Shown in pieces: positions 46,608 through 55,180 of a stretch of 64,000 bases of DNA. Source of the stretch: Shewanella xiamenensis (GTDB lineage: Bacteria; Pseudomonadota; Gammaproteobacteria; Enterobacterales; Shewanellaceae). Within the stretch, counting starts at the first letter, position 1. Each line of letters starts with the position of its first letter. Where the stretch lies: positions 124,001 through 188,000 of the forward strand of contig NZ_BMOP01000002.1 in assembly GCF_014647135.1 (NCBI RefSeq). Reading direction: 5' to 3'. The translations under genes were made by a program, and so were the position numbers. The notes below the pieces were generated by a model, which was not told the origin of the DNA, made no database searches, and saw nothing but the letters and a program-made list of their open reading frames with translations.

Positions 46608-48851
46608 TTAATTAAGAATTGTGGCTAATCCTTGCTGAGTAAAATATTCTTTAACCAGCTCACGCACTTGGAAACCGTTAGATAGGCTTAACGCCTGCGC
46701 GAGTAGCTGTGCTAAATCATCACCAGAGACTCGGCGCAGCAGATAGTTAATTCGCGCTAAACTGCCTTGGTTCATACTCAATTGGTTGTATCCCATCGCC
46801 ACAAGCAAGATCGCGCCCATGGGCTCGCCAGCCAACTCACCACAGATACTGATATCAAGATGATGATATTCACAATCTATTCTTGCCTGATGTAAGGCCC
46901 GCAAAATCCCCGGATGATAACTGTCAAATAATGAACTGACCCTCGGGTTATTGCGATCGACTGCGAGTAAATATTGGGTTAAATCGTTACTCCCAACTGA
47001 CACAAAATCCACTCTCTTTGCCACTTCATCTAACTGATATAGCATTGCAGGCACTTCGAGCATTATGCCAATACGCGGCATTTCGATATTGCTGTTGACA
47101 TCATTTTTGAGTTCAACATAGGCCTGCTCTAAGTAGGCTAACGCTTGATCGATTTCATCTAAATTACTGACCATGGGTAACAAAATGCTTAACTGCTTGC
47201 CTTCTGCGCCAGCCTGTAACATGGCCCTTAACTGCACAAGAAACAGCTCAGGGTGATCCAGTGATAGTCGAATACCACGCCAACCGAGGAAAGGATTGTC
47301 TTCTTTAATCGGGAAATACGGCAAAGGCTTATCGCCGCCAACGTCTAAGGTTCTCATCACTACAGGGCGACCCGAAGCCGCTGAGAGTACCTGTTGATAA
47401 ACCTTTACCTGCTCGGATTCACTCGGAAAACGCTGCTGCAACATAAAGGGGATTTCAGTGCGATATAACCCAATACCATCTGCCCCTTCGGCAATTTCCG
47501 AGGCGACACCACTGAGTAATCCCGCATTGAGATAGAGTCTAATTCGCGTGCCATCAAGCATCACAGAAGGCAGCGCTAACTCCTGTGCGTATTGGCGCTG
47601 CAACGCTTTTTGCGCTGAGATAAGGCTGCGATATTCGCTAACAATAGCAGGCGATGGCGACACCATAAGCTGCCCACGGCTGGCATTGACGACTAACAGC
47701 TTTTGATCAATATCAGCGGAAAGCAACTGTTCAACGCCTGTAATCGCAGGTACACCAAGCGCCCGCGCTAAAATCGCCGCATGGGAGTTAACGCCACCGA
47801 GCTCGGTCACAATCCCAGCTAATTTTTGCCGAGGAAATTCAGCCAACATTGTAGCATCGGCTTCTTTCGTCACTAAAATTACAGGTTTATCAGGTTCATG
47901 CTCTAATCGCTCAGGCTCAATCAATTGCCTTAGCACCTTTTGCCCCAAATCGCGGATATCACTCGCCCGCTCCTTGAGATAAGGATCTTCCATCGCCAAA
48001 AACTGCTGAATATAACGCAACGAAACCCGGCTCACCGCCGATTCAGCCTCCCAGCCCTGCTGTACTTCACGGGTATATTCACCACCGAGGCTGGCATCAT
48101 CGAGTAGTAACTGTAAAGCATTGAATATTGAGGCGACCTCCTCATCCTGTTCTCGGTCGAAACGCTGAGATAGCGCACCAATCGCCTCTTTACAACGCCC
48201 CATTGCCGCGACTAAACGGCTGGATTCAAGGGCAATATCCTCGCAGCGCACATCGGGCTGTTCGAGGGAAATCTCCCCACCGAGCACTAACGCGTGTGCA
48301 ATAGCGATCCCACTGGATGCAGATGTCCCTTGGAATAAAATCTGTTGATGGAGTGAACTGACCTGCGCCTTTTGTTTTAATCCTCGGATCGCCATCGCAA
48401 GCTGCGCAGCCAAGGTCATTAAAAAGGCTTCTTCGCCTTCGCTAAATTGCCGTGCACTAGCTTGCTGCACCACAATCACACCCACAACCGCTTTTTGATA
48501 AATAATAGGGACAGCTAAAAAGGCACGGTATTCTTCTTCTGCAACCTCGGGAAAGAGCTTAAAGCGCGGATGTAAACGTGCATCGGCTAAATTCACCGCC
48601 TCCTCACGCTCGGCAGCTAAGCCCACCAAGCCCTGAGTTAAAGGCATGCGCACTCGACCGACAGCGCTCTTTTCGAGACCATCGGTTGCGGATAAAACGA
48701 GTTCTTGCTGCTCTAGGATATAGACCGAGCAACATTGGGTTTCCATCGCAGCCTTGGTCGATGAAACTAGGACTTCTAATGCGGTTTCTAAGCTGTGGGC
48801 AGAAGCCACAGCTTGGGTAATATCCCTGAGCGTATTTAACACTGTTTTCAA
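46608..48851 (-). CDS. ptsP: PEP-protein phosphotransferase PtsP (Enzyme I-Ntr)
   Basis: This 747-residue protein has an N-terminal GAF domain (about 17-155), an EI N-terminal domain starting with GTSASSGIAIAHALVL (about 173), the phosphohistidine site GGVNSHAAILARALGVPAI (about 350-370) and a PEP-binding barrel with TEIPFML and DVGGDKPLPYFP. It starts the nitrogen phosphotransferase chain (PtsP to NPr to EIIA-Ntr), which senses glutamine/2-oxoglutarate through the GAF domain. The start is 14 bases after the rppH stop. Confidence 0.97.
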   Translation of the reverse strand: MKTVLNTLRDITQAVASAHSLETALEVLVSSTKAAMETQCCSVYILEQQELVLSATDGLEKSAVGRVRMPLTQGLVGLAAEREEAVNLADARLHPRFKLFPEVAEEEYRAFLAVPIIYQKAVVGVIVVQQASARQFSEGEEAFLMTLAAQLAMAIRGLKQKAQVSSLHQQILFQGTSASSGIAIAHALVLGGEISLEQPDVRCEDIALESSRLVAAMGRCKEAIGALSQRFDREQDEEVASIFNALQLLLDDASLGGEYTREVQQGWEAESAVSRVSLRYIQQFLAMEDPYLKERASDIRDLGQKVLRQLIEPERLEHEPDKPVILVTKEADATMLAEFPRQKLAGIVTELGGVNSHAAILARALGVPAITGVEQLLSADIDQKLLVVNASRGQLMVSPSPAIVSEYRSLISAQKALQRQYAQELALPSVMLDGTRIRLYLNAGLLSGVASEIAEGADGIGLYRTEIPFMLQQRFPSESEQVKVYQQVLSAASGRPVVMRTLDVGGDKPLPYFPIKEDNPFLGWRGIRLSLDHPELFLVQLRAMLQAGAEGKQLSILLPMVSNLDEIDQALAYLEQAYVELKNDVNSNIEMPRIGIMLEVPAMLYQLDEVAKRVDFVSVGSNDLTQYLLAVDRNNPRVSSLFDSYHPGILRALHQARIDCEYHHLDISICGELAGEPMGAILLVAMGYNQLSMNQGSLARINYLLRRVSGDDLAQLLAQALSLSNGFQVRELVKEYFTQQGLATILN

Positions 48852-48865
48852 TCCTCTTTTGAAAA

Positions 48866-49390
48866 TCAGCCCGTTGTCTTTTGTCTTACCCGCTTCCTCG
48901 GTATTTCCTGGGTTTGGAATGACAATGCCGTTACCGCAAATTCTTTCATGACCTTACGATAAACATCACGCTTAAATGAGACAACCTGCCGCACCGGATA
49001 CCAATAACTTACCCAGCGCCAATCGTCAAACTCAGGGTGGCCTGAAGAACTTAAATTAATCGCACTATCTTGGCTTTTGAGTTGTAACAGAAACCACTTT
49101 TGCTTTTGGCCAATACACACAGGCTTACTGTCCTGTCTCACTAAGCGTTTAGGTAAACGGTATCTTAGCCAAGAGCGCGTCGAGGTTAATATAGTGACAT
49201 GCTCGGGTTTTAAGCCAACTTCCTCATACAATTCACGGTACATTGCCTCTTCGGCCGATTCACCATCATCTACACCGCCTTGGGGAAACTGCCATGAGTG
49301 TTGTCCAAACCGTCTGGCCCACATGACTTGGCCATATCTGTTACAAATTATTATGCCCACATTTGCGCGAAAGCCGTCGCTATCAATCAC
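48866..49390 (-). CDS. rppH: RNA pyrophosphohydrolase RppH
   Basis: This 174-residue Nudix hydrolase converts 5'-triphosphate mRNA ends to monophosphate and triggers RNase E decay. The Nudix box [23 protein letters not shown] spans about residues 38-60. The N-terminal [27 protein letters not shown] matches E. coli RppH. First gene of rppH-ptsP-tauE-lgt-thyA. Upstream is a 690-bp gap to mutH, which is read the other way. Confidence 0.97.
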   Translation of the reverse strand: MIDSDGFRANVGIIICNRYGQVMWARRFGQHSWQFPQGGVDDGESAEEAMYRELYEEVGLKPEHVTILTSTRSWLRYRLPKRLVRQDSKPVCIGQKQKWFLLQLKSQDSAINLSSSGHPEFDDWRWVSYWYPVRQVVSFKRDVYRKVMKEFAVTALSFQTQEIPRKRVRQKTTG

Positions 49391-50080
49391 ATGGACTCCA
49401 AATAAGGATAAATTTTAATAAAGCGATTGTTTCACAAAGCCCGTCTCTCAGCAAACCTCTATTTTCAGCTTATCTTTGGATAAATAGTTTCAACTTACTA
49501 CTTTATCAACAACTCATCGACTTAATCTAAGGGGATATCCACATTTTCTGTGGATATCTCTGTTTGAAACTAGGGTAAACTAGGTATATCGTTCAAAAAA
49601 CAACAAATAGAATATACATCACAACGCATACCACATCAAAAAAATAACCTATAAATCATCAGGATAAACCTTAACAATTTACAAAATATCTATCCAAACA
49701 CACAAATGCTCACTTTTTAACCTAAAATAAATTCTATTATTTAATTAGAGTAATCCTTAAATGTTATACACAGAGCACACCCAAAATTACCCACATTCCT
49801 ATTTAAAAATGCCACTTACTACCATTGACTCAAAGATTTTATTCAGTTAAAGGCACACGCATTGTGAGTTATCCATAATATCTGTGGATAAATATGTGAG
49901 AAACGCAAGGGAAAGCCGAGAGTAACTTTGAACACTTTAACTGACACTTGCCTAAAATCAGATAAAAACAATAAAAATCATATTGTTAAACACAAAAAGT
50001 TAGCAATGCGTTTATTCTTATTTTAATGTTCATTTTTTGACCTTGGTTGCTAAGCAGTTATTTTCCAGTAAAATTCGCCT
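49391..50080. other. AT-rich rppH-mutH gap with a cluster of DnaA-box-like sites
   Basis: No gene is visible in these 690 bases. The consensus DnaA box is TTATCCACA. Matches: TGTGGATAA at 49883-49891 (perfect, minus), TTATACACA at 49764-49772 (fits TTWTNCACA), and one-mismatch copies TTTGGATAA (49475), TTATCAACA (49503), ATATCCACA (49535), TGTGGATAT (49549) and TTATCCATA (49869). The 49535/49549 pair also forms a 10-bp hairpin. The promoters of rppH and mutH must lie here too. Confidence 0.6.
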
Positions 50081-50752
50081 ATGAAACCTATTATTCCCCC
50101 TCAAAATCTGAGCGAATTGCTCGAACGTGCCAATATGTTGGCCGGCGTATCTTTGGCGCAAATTGCTGCCCATCGCGGCATTCATGTCCCCGACAATCTG
50201 AAACGCGATAAAGGTTGGGTAGGACAACTCATTGAAATGGAATTAGGTGCGATAGCAGGTTCGAAACCCGAGCAAGATTTTCTTCACCTCGGAGTAGAGC
50301 TAAAAACTATCCCCATTGATCATCAGGGCAAACCACTAGAAACCACCTATGTGTGTGTTGCACCGCTGACCAATATCGAAGGATTAACTTGGCAAGACAG
50401 CTTAGTGTGTCACAAGTTACAACGAGTACTGTGGGTACCAGTAGAGGGGGAGCGACATATCCCTGTGGGTGAACGCAGAGTTGGCACACCAATACTGTGG
50501 CAGCCCGATCCACAAGAGCAAGCATTACTGCAACAGGATTGGGAAGAAATCATGGAGCTGATTGCTCTTGGTAAAGTCGAAAATCTCACCGCTAGGCACG
50601 GTGAAGTTCTCCAATTACGCCCTAAAGCTGCTAATAGTAAGGCATTGACTCAAAGTATTGCCGAGGATGGCAGCCTCAAAATGACCAATCCTCGCGGTTT
50701 TTATCTCAAGACCGCCTTTACAGCAATGATATTAAATAAAGTGTTTGGTTAA
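50081..50752 (+). CDS. mutH: DNA mismatch repair endonuclease MutH
   Basis: This 223-residue protein nicks the unmethylated strand at hemimethylated GATC sites after MutS-MutL activation. The catalytic D-x6-E-x-K is present as D66, E73 and K75 in [29 protein letters not shown], and the C-terminal [14 protein letters not shown] also match E. coli MutH. Its presence implies Dam-directed mismatch repair. It is divergent from rppH, as in E. coli. Confidence 0.97.
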   Translation: MKPIIPPQNLSELLERANMLAGVSLAQIAAHRGIHVPDNLKRDKGWVGQLIEMELGAIAGSKPEQDFLHLGVELKTIPIDHQGKPLETTYVCVAPLTNIEGLTWQDSLVCHKLQRVLWVPVEGERHIPVGERRVGTPILWQPDPQEQALLQQDWEEIMELIALGKVENLTARHGEVLQLRPKAANSKALTQSIAEDGSLKMTNPRGFYLKTAFTAMILNKVFG

Positions 50753-50875
50753 ATTTTCGTAGCTATATAGCGTTGTATTGATCCAGATCACAAATATCAC
50801 TGGCACTCTAGTGATGATTTTCTATAAACTACGGCATCCTGAAATATATGGCCGTATTCGGATACAAAACCCGTT

Positions 50876-51943
50876 GTGAGAACTCGTAGACAAGCGAAAA
50901 AACTTCTTTTTGCGATATTAGCTTGGGCGATAGCCATGGCTGCATTCGTGTTTTTTCGATATGCCCAATCACCAGAACTGCCGCAATGGGCTGTAGGTTC
51001 GGCTGATCTCGCGACACTCGCCGTCTATATGGGGATTATTTTTGGCAGCTTACACTGGATGTCCAATCTGATAGCTGATTTTAGCGCTATCAATCGCCTA
51101 CCTTATATCTTCTCAGTCATTTTTAAAGGATTGTTCCTGTTATTGGGTGCAACAACCTTAGCTTATATGACCCAATTTCTAAATATGTGGGCCATTGAAA
51201 ATCACATGTCGACTCTTAGACAAATGCTTACGGCGCATATTCTCTATAGTCCCTCATTCCAAGCCTTAATTGTTTATTTAGTCGTAGTACGAGTGAGCTT
51301 AGCCTTTGTTGAGCAGATGGGGCTTTTAGTTGGGCCACGTATTTTACTCAATATTGGTTTAGGTAAATACCATAAGCCAAGATACGAACAGCGTTTATTT
51401 CTTTACTTAGATATGGTCGCCTCAACAACTCACGCTGAATCCCTTGGCGATTATCGCTTTAGTCGCCTAATCCAAGATAGTTTTAGCTTACTTTCAGATA
51501 CTGTGAGTAATAACGAAGCTGAAATCTACCGCTATATGGGTGATGCCGTATTAATCCATTGGCCCTTAGAGGAAGGTGTTGTGCACGACCGCTGCATGAA
51601 TATCTATTTTGAATTTAGCCAGCAATTAAATTGGCAGAGACGTTACTTTGAAGAACACTATGGTTTTGTGCCTAAATTTAAAGCGGCAGCTCACTGTGGG
51701 CAAGTCGTTGCAGCAGTTGTTGGTGTTCAAAAACAAGAAATTAGCTTCTTTAGTGATGTGCTAAATACGTTAGCGAGACTGCAGGATCAATGTAATCCCT
51801 TAGGACAGCGTATGTTGATCTCTGGCGCCTTAGCGGGACGACTCGATAATCCTAACAGTGAGTATCGTTTGACTAATCTGGGCCCAATTAAATTAAAAGG
51901 GAAACAACACTCGATTGAAGTGTTTGGTGTTTCCCCTTTATAA
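50876..51943 (+). CDS. Membrane-anchored class III adenylate/guanylate cyclase
   Basis: This 355-residue protein has an N-terminal membrane domain of about four helices (about 10-30, 40-60, 75-100 and 130-150) and a C-terminal class III cyclase domain (about 172-350). The two metal-binding Asp residues are seen in LYLDMVAST (D179) and YMGDAVLIHWP (D223). The transition-state Asn and Arg lie in FFSDVLNTLARLQ. This predicts an active homodimer making cAMP or cGMP; substrate choice is not clear. The start is GTG at 50876. It stands alone between mutH and oxyR. Confidence 0.88.
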   Translation: MRTRRQAKKLLFAILAWAIAMAAFVFFRYAQSPELPQWAVGSADLATLAVYMGIIFGSLHWMSNLIADFSAINRLPYIFSVIFKGLFLLLGATTLAYMTQFLNMWAIENHMSTLRQMLTAHILYSPSFQALIVYLVVVRVSLAFVEQMGLLVGPRILLNIGLGKYHKPRYEQRLFLYLDMVASTTHAESLGDYRFSRLIQDSFSLLSDTVSNNEAEIYRYMGDAVLIHWPLEEGVVHDRCMNIYFEFSQQLNWQRRYFEEHYGFVPKFKAAAHCGQVVAAVVGVQKQEISFFSDVLNTLARLQDQCNPLGQRMLISGALAGRLDNPNSEYRLTNLGPIKLKGKQHSIEVFGVSPL

Positions 51944-51972
51944 ACCTCACCAAAAGCAAAAATACTCAGTGA

Positions 51973-52884
51973 TTATGCGGTTTCGTTAGCTAACAATTTT
52001 TGGATCAATAAACCTAGCGTACGGAAAGTTAAAATTCGGCTGGTTGTTTGTCGCCATACTAAACCGATATCGCGATATGGCGCTTCACCTGGCGGAGTCA
52101 TTACCACCAGATCGGTATCATTCAAGATCCCTGCATCAATCGCCATTTGCGGTAAGAACGTTGTGCCCAGTTTGCTATTTACCATTTGTACTAAGGTATG
52201 CAGACTCGTGGCAGCAAAAGGATTGACTTTAGCACTGTCGCCCAACTGACAAGCAGTAATGGCATGGCCAGTAATACAATGCTCGCTCTGCAACAGAAAA
52301 ATACTCTCATCAGGTAATGTCTGATAATCGATCGGCTGATGAATTCCCCCCACTAAATCTTTGTGGATAACCATCTTAAAGGGATCAATACCTACCTTCA
52401 TGCTGTGGTAGCCACTGGTATCAACGGGTAGAGCAAGAATGAGTATATCTAATTCCCCTTTACCCAACGCATCGAGTAAGCGCTCTGTTGTATCCTCTTT
52501 GAGTAATAGGCTCATCGCGGGATAAGCGTGTTGGCACTGTTTGACAACGCGGCTGAGTAAAAATGGAGCAATGGTAGGAATACAACCTAAGCGGATATCC
52601 CCCGTCATAGGCTCACCTTGGTTTTTAACCAATTCAACTAAATCATCTACATCCGTGAGGATTTTGCGAGAACGTTGCACCACTTCCTCACCAATAGCGG
52701 TGAACATAAAAGACTTGTGATCCCGTTCAATTAACTGGTGGCCAAGCTGTTCTTCAAGATTCTGAATGCCGCTTGACAGAGTCGATTGGCTGACAAAACA
52801 CACCTTAGCGGCGCGATTAAAATTCTGCTCTTGATGAAGATTCACCAAGTAATATAGATTCTTAAGGCTAGGTAAATTTTTCAT
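51973..52884 (-). CDS. oxyR: Hydrogen-peroxide sensor OxyR (LysR family)
   Basis: This 303-residue LysR regulator has a winged helix (NLYYLVNLHQEQNFNRAAKVCFVSQSTLSSGIQNLE) and the OxyR redox loop. C203 and C212 in HCITGHAITAC have the same nine-residue spacing as E. coli C199 and C208, so disulfide-based peroxide sensing is expected. The frame opens at GTG 52899, and ATG 52884 gives the family start MKNLPSLKNL. In Shewanella, OxyR both represses and activates catalase and Dps genes. Its neighbour hptA lies 230 bases upstream on the same strand. Confidence 0.88.
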   Translation of the reverse strand: MKNLPSLKNLYYLVNLHQEQNFNRAAKVCFVSQSTLSSGIQNLEEQLGHQLIERDHKSFMFTAIGEEVVQRSRKILTDVDDLVELVKNQGEPMTGDIRLGCIPTIAPFLLSRVVKQCQHAYPAMSLLLKEDTTERLLDALGKGELDILILALPVDTSGYHSMKVGIDPFKMVIHKDLVGGIHQPIDYQTLPDESIFLLQSEHCITGHAITACQLGDSAKVNPFAATSLHTLVQMVNSKLGTTFLPQMAIDAGILNDTDLVVMTPPGEAPYRDIGLVWRQTTSRILTFRTLGLLIQKLLANETA

Positions 52885-53076
52885 TTTATCGATTGCCACT
52901 ACGGTTATGAATTAATAAATTTAATCAACTCTACCATAAGTTATCAACTAAAACGCGGCTAAATTACTCAATAGTGTGAGCAAAATCGATTTTCAATCAA
53001 GGTAAAACGCTTGAGGCGACTCAGAATAAAGGAGGGAAAAGCAAAAGGGGGGATAAAACGGGAAGGAAGAAGTTAT

Positions 53077-53104
53077 CGAGGTGCAACCTTTACGCCGCAC
53101 CTCG
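53077..53104 (-). terminator. Hairpin after hptA
   Basis: CGAGGTGC (53077-53084) pairs with GCACCTCG (53097-53104) around a 12-base loop, ten bases past the hptA stop. The minus strand then reads ATAACTTCTT, a weak T run. Confidence 0.6.
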
Positions 53105-53113
53105 CAAACCAAA

Positions 53114-53479
53114 CTAGGCTTTAGCCTGTAAGAATTGCTTTAATTGCTGCAGATCGGCACTCGCAAATTCAACAATTTGCGCGACCCAAGTTGCATGTTC
53201 AACTTCCCAACGCGCTTCTTCGCCATGCTGCAGTAATTGGGCAATTTGCTGAATACGTTTTAAACCAACTGAACCCGCTGCACCTTTAAATTTGTGGGCC
53301 TCAGAACATAAAGTGTCCTTGTCAGCAGCTTCGTTAGCCTTTACTAGATTCCCAACATATTCAGGCATTAATTGCTCAAATAACACCACGCTCTTTAGCA
53401 AAGTACCGGCACCAATCGCGCTGCAATACTGTTCTAACGTATTGAGATCTAGAATTGTCTCTAATTCAACTGTGGCCAT
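53114..53479 (-). CDS. hptA: Histidine phosphotransfer protein HptA
   Basis: This 121-residue single-domain Hpt protein has its phosphorylated His at position 62 in EAHKFKGAAGSVGLKRI. In S. oneidensis a free HptA next to oxyR and gltB carries phosphate from the ArcS sensor kinase to ArcA, replacing the Hpt domain of E. coli ArcB. Position and sequence fit that protein. The role here is transferred by orthology and was not tested. Confidence 0.88.
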   Translation of the reverse strand: MATVELETILDLNTLEQYCSAIGAGTLLKSVVLFEQLMPEYVGNLVKANEAADKDTLCSEAHKFKGAAGSVGLKRIQQIAQLLQHGEEARWEVEHATWVAQIVEFASADLQQLKQFLQAKA

Positions 53480-53664
53480 CTAGGCCTCCCTTAAGTAGTC
53501 CAATGCTTAAAACAAATTTATGACATGATACCCACTAAAATTGTCAGCGCAACTTATAGCAGCATTTGTGGTCAAAAGAAGTTTTTATTAACAAAAAATC
53601 AACTATATCAAATACTATTAGCGATAAAAAATTACCAAATGAATCCATTCAGCAAATATGGACA

Positions 53665-54609
53665 TTATGGTCGCGCTAATGCCGCCCCTTGTCCACCCTT
53701 ACTCGCAAGATCCTCAACAATCGCCACTAAGCCATTCCAACGATAACCACACCAATCGGGTGCCAGCAGTATCGGTTTTTTCGCATAGGCGGTCACCCGA
53801 TGAAAGATCACCTCTTTCGGTGTATGTCGAACCAGTTCGCCGACACAAGCCGCATACTCCTCAATACTGAGCAAAGGTAAGCGCCCTGCACGCCAAGCTT
53901 TTGCCATAGTACTGCCCTCAACCACATGTAATGGATGAAGCTTTAAACCATCTACGCCCTGCGTCAGCACGGCCTGAAGGGTCGCCATGTAATCGAGACG
54001 AGTCTCACCGGGTAAACCTAAGATAAGGTGGGTACACACCTTTAATCCTCGACTTCTCGCCCGCAAAACGGTATCGCAATAACAGGCAAAATCATGGCCA
54101 CGATTAATCTTGTATAGTGTCTTGTCGTTGGCGGTTTGTAGCCCAAGCTCCAACCACACATCAACGCCTTTTTGCTGGTAACTTGCTAGTAAATCTAACA
54201 CATTATCTGGTACGCAATCAGGACGAGTGCCAACACACAGGCCCACAATCTCACTGTCTTTGACCGCCTCATCGTATTTAGCCATCAGCACTTGATACTC
54301 ATCATAAGTGCTCGTATAAGCCTGAAAATAAGCGATAAACTTATCCGCATTCAGCTTGGGTTTCGCCTCCTTATAACGGGCTTTCCCTTGTTCTAGCTGC
54401 TCACTGATGCTAAGTGTTTCCGTTTGCTGATAACTAAAGGACGCCACGTTGCAAAAGGTACAACCACCACGTCCAAGCGTGCCGTCACGGTTAGGACAAG
54501 TGAATTTGGCATCTATGGTGAGCTTGCGTAATCGCTCACCGTATTTAGCCTTACAAACAGCACCAAATGTGTTTACATATGCATCGAGCCCCATTAGCTC
54601 GCCTGCCAT
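53665..54609 (-). CDS. yhcC: YhcC-like radical SAM protein
   Basis: This 314-residue TIGR01212-type protein has CPNRDGTLGRGGCTFCNVASF (about residues 33-53), holding the cysteines for the radical-SAM [4Fe-4S] cluster, and further VGTRPDCVPD, WLELGLQTANDKTL and THLILGLPGET stretches. The reaction is unknown; relatives include Elp3-type tRNA modifiers. Start is ATG 54609, with ATG 54594 an alternative. E. coli yhcC is also next to gltB. Confidence 0.9.
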   Translation of the reverse strand: MAGELMGLDAYVNTFGAVCKAKYGERLRKLTIDAKFTCPNRDGTLGRGGCTFCNVASFSYQQTETLSISEQLEQGKARYKEAKPKLNADKFIAYFQAYTSTYDEYQVLMAKYDEAVKDSEIVGLCVGTRPDCVPDNVLDLLASYQQKGVDVWLELGLQTANDKTLYKINRGHDFACYCDTVLRARSRGLKVCTHLILGLPGETRLDYMATLQAVLTQGVDGLKLHPLHVVEGSTMAKAWRAGRLPLLSIEEYAACVGELVRHTPKEVIFHRVTAYAKKPILLAPDWCGYRWNGLVAIVEDLASKGGQGAALARP

Positions 54610-55180
54610 ATTTCATGTCGTTTCATTAAAAATAACCAAGATAAAATCACAAGAAAGAAGAAATAATGATGTGTAGATAGACGAAAAAACTCATGATAAA
54701 CAAAGCGAGCACACTTTTCTTGGCGGTAAATCAAACTCTCATAATATTCACCATATCCAAGCTAAAAACCTGAGCCGCCCCTCACAGTGCCTTTACATTC
54801 TGTGATAGCACTCACAACCAAACAGAATAACAATTCACTTATTTCATATTTTTATACACGCACTGTATTTGCAATAAAAATCACTATTTCTAAATCAAAA
54901 ACAATCCGCGCCAATGTTACATTTTGGTAACTTGCAAGTTTTTCATTTTTTAAAATTCTTTTTATTCATAATGTTATACGGCACTTTAATCAGTTAACGT
55001 TAACGTCAAGCAATTGTGTTTTGTGTATGAAACATGAATTAATACCCATATTTTATGCAAAATTTTGGTTTGACCTTTAGTTAATCTCAGGATAATTTGG
55101 GTGGTTCGGGTGCATATCTATAGAAAGTCTTTACATTTCTCCCGAGTAGTAATTTCGTTGAGGTCAAGGGAGGTTTTTGT
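54610..55180. promoter_or_regulatory. Regulatory gap upstream of gltB
   Basis: These 571 AT-rich bases have no gene. Visible marks are the perfect 12-base palindrome GTTAACGTTAAC (54993-55004), an inverted pair TTACATTTTGGTAA near 54915, and a strong GGGAGG ribosome site eight bases before gltB. No sigma-54 -24/-12 site could be found. The promoters of gltB and yhcC must be here. Confidence 0.5.

Noticed and set aside
49391-50080. A chromosomal origin of replication (oriC)
   Set aside because: DnaA-box-like sites and AT richness fit, but the neighbours are rppH and mutH. Gammaproteobacterial oriC lies by mnmG/mioC or dnaA. Kept only as a DnaA-box cluster.
54610-55180. A sigma-54 promoter for gltB
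   Set aside because: I looked for TGGCAC-N5-TTGCA and found no acceptable match.
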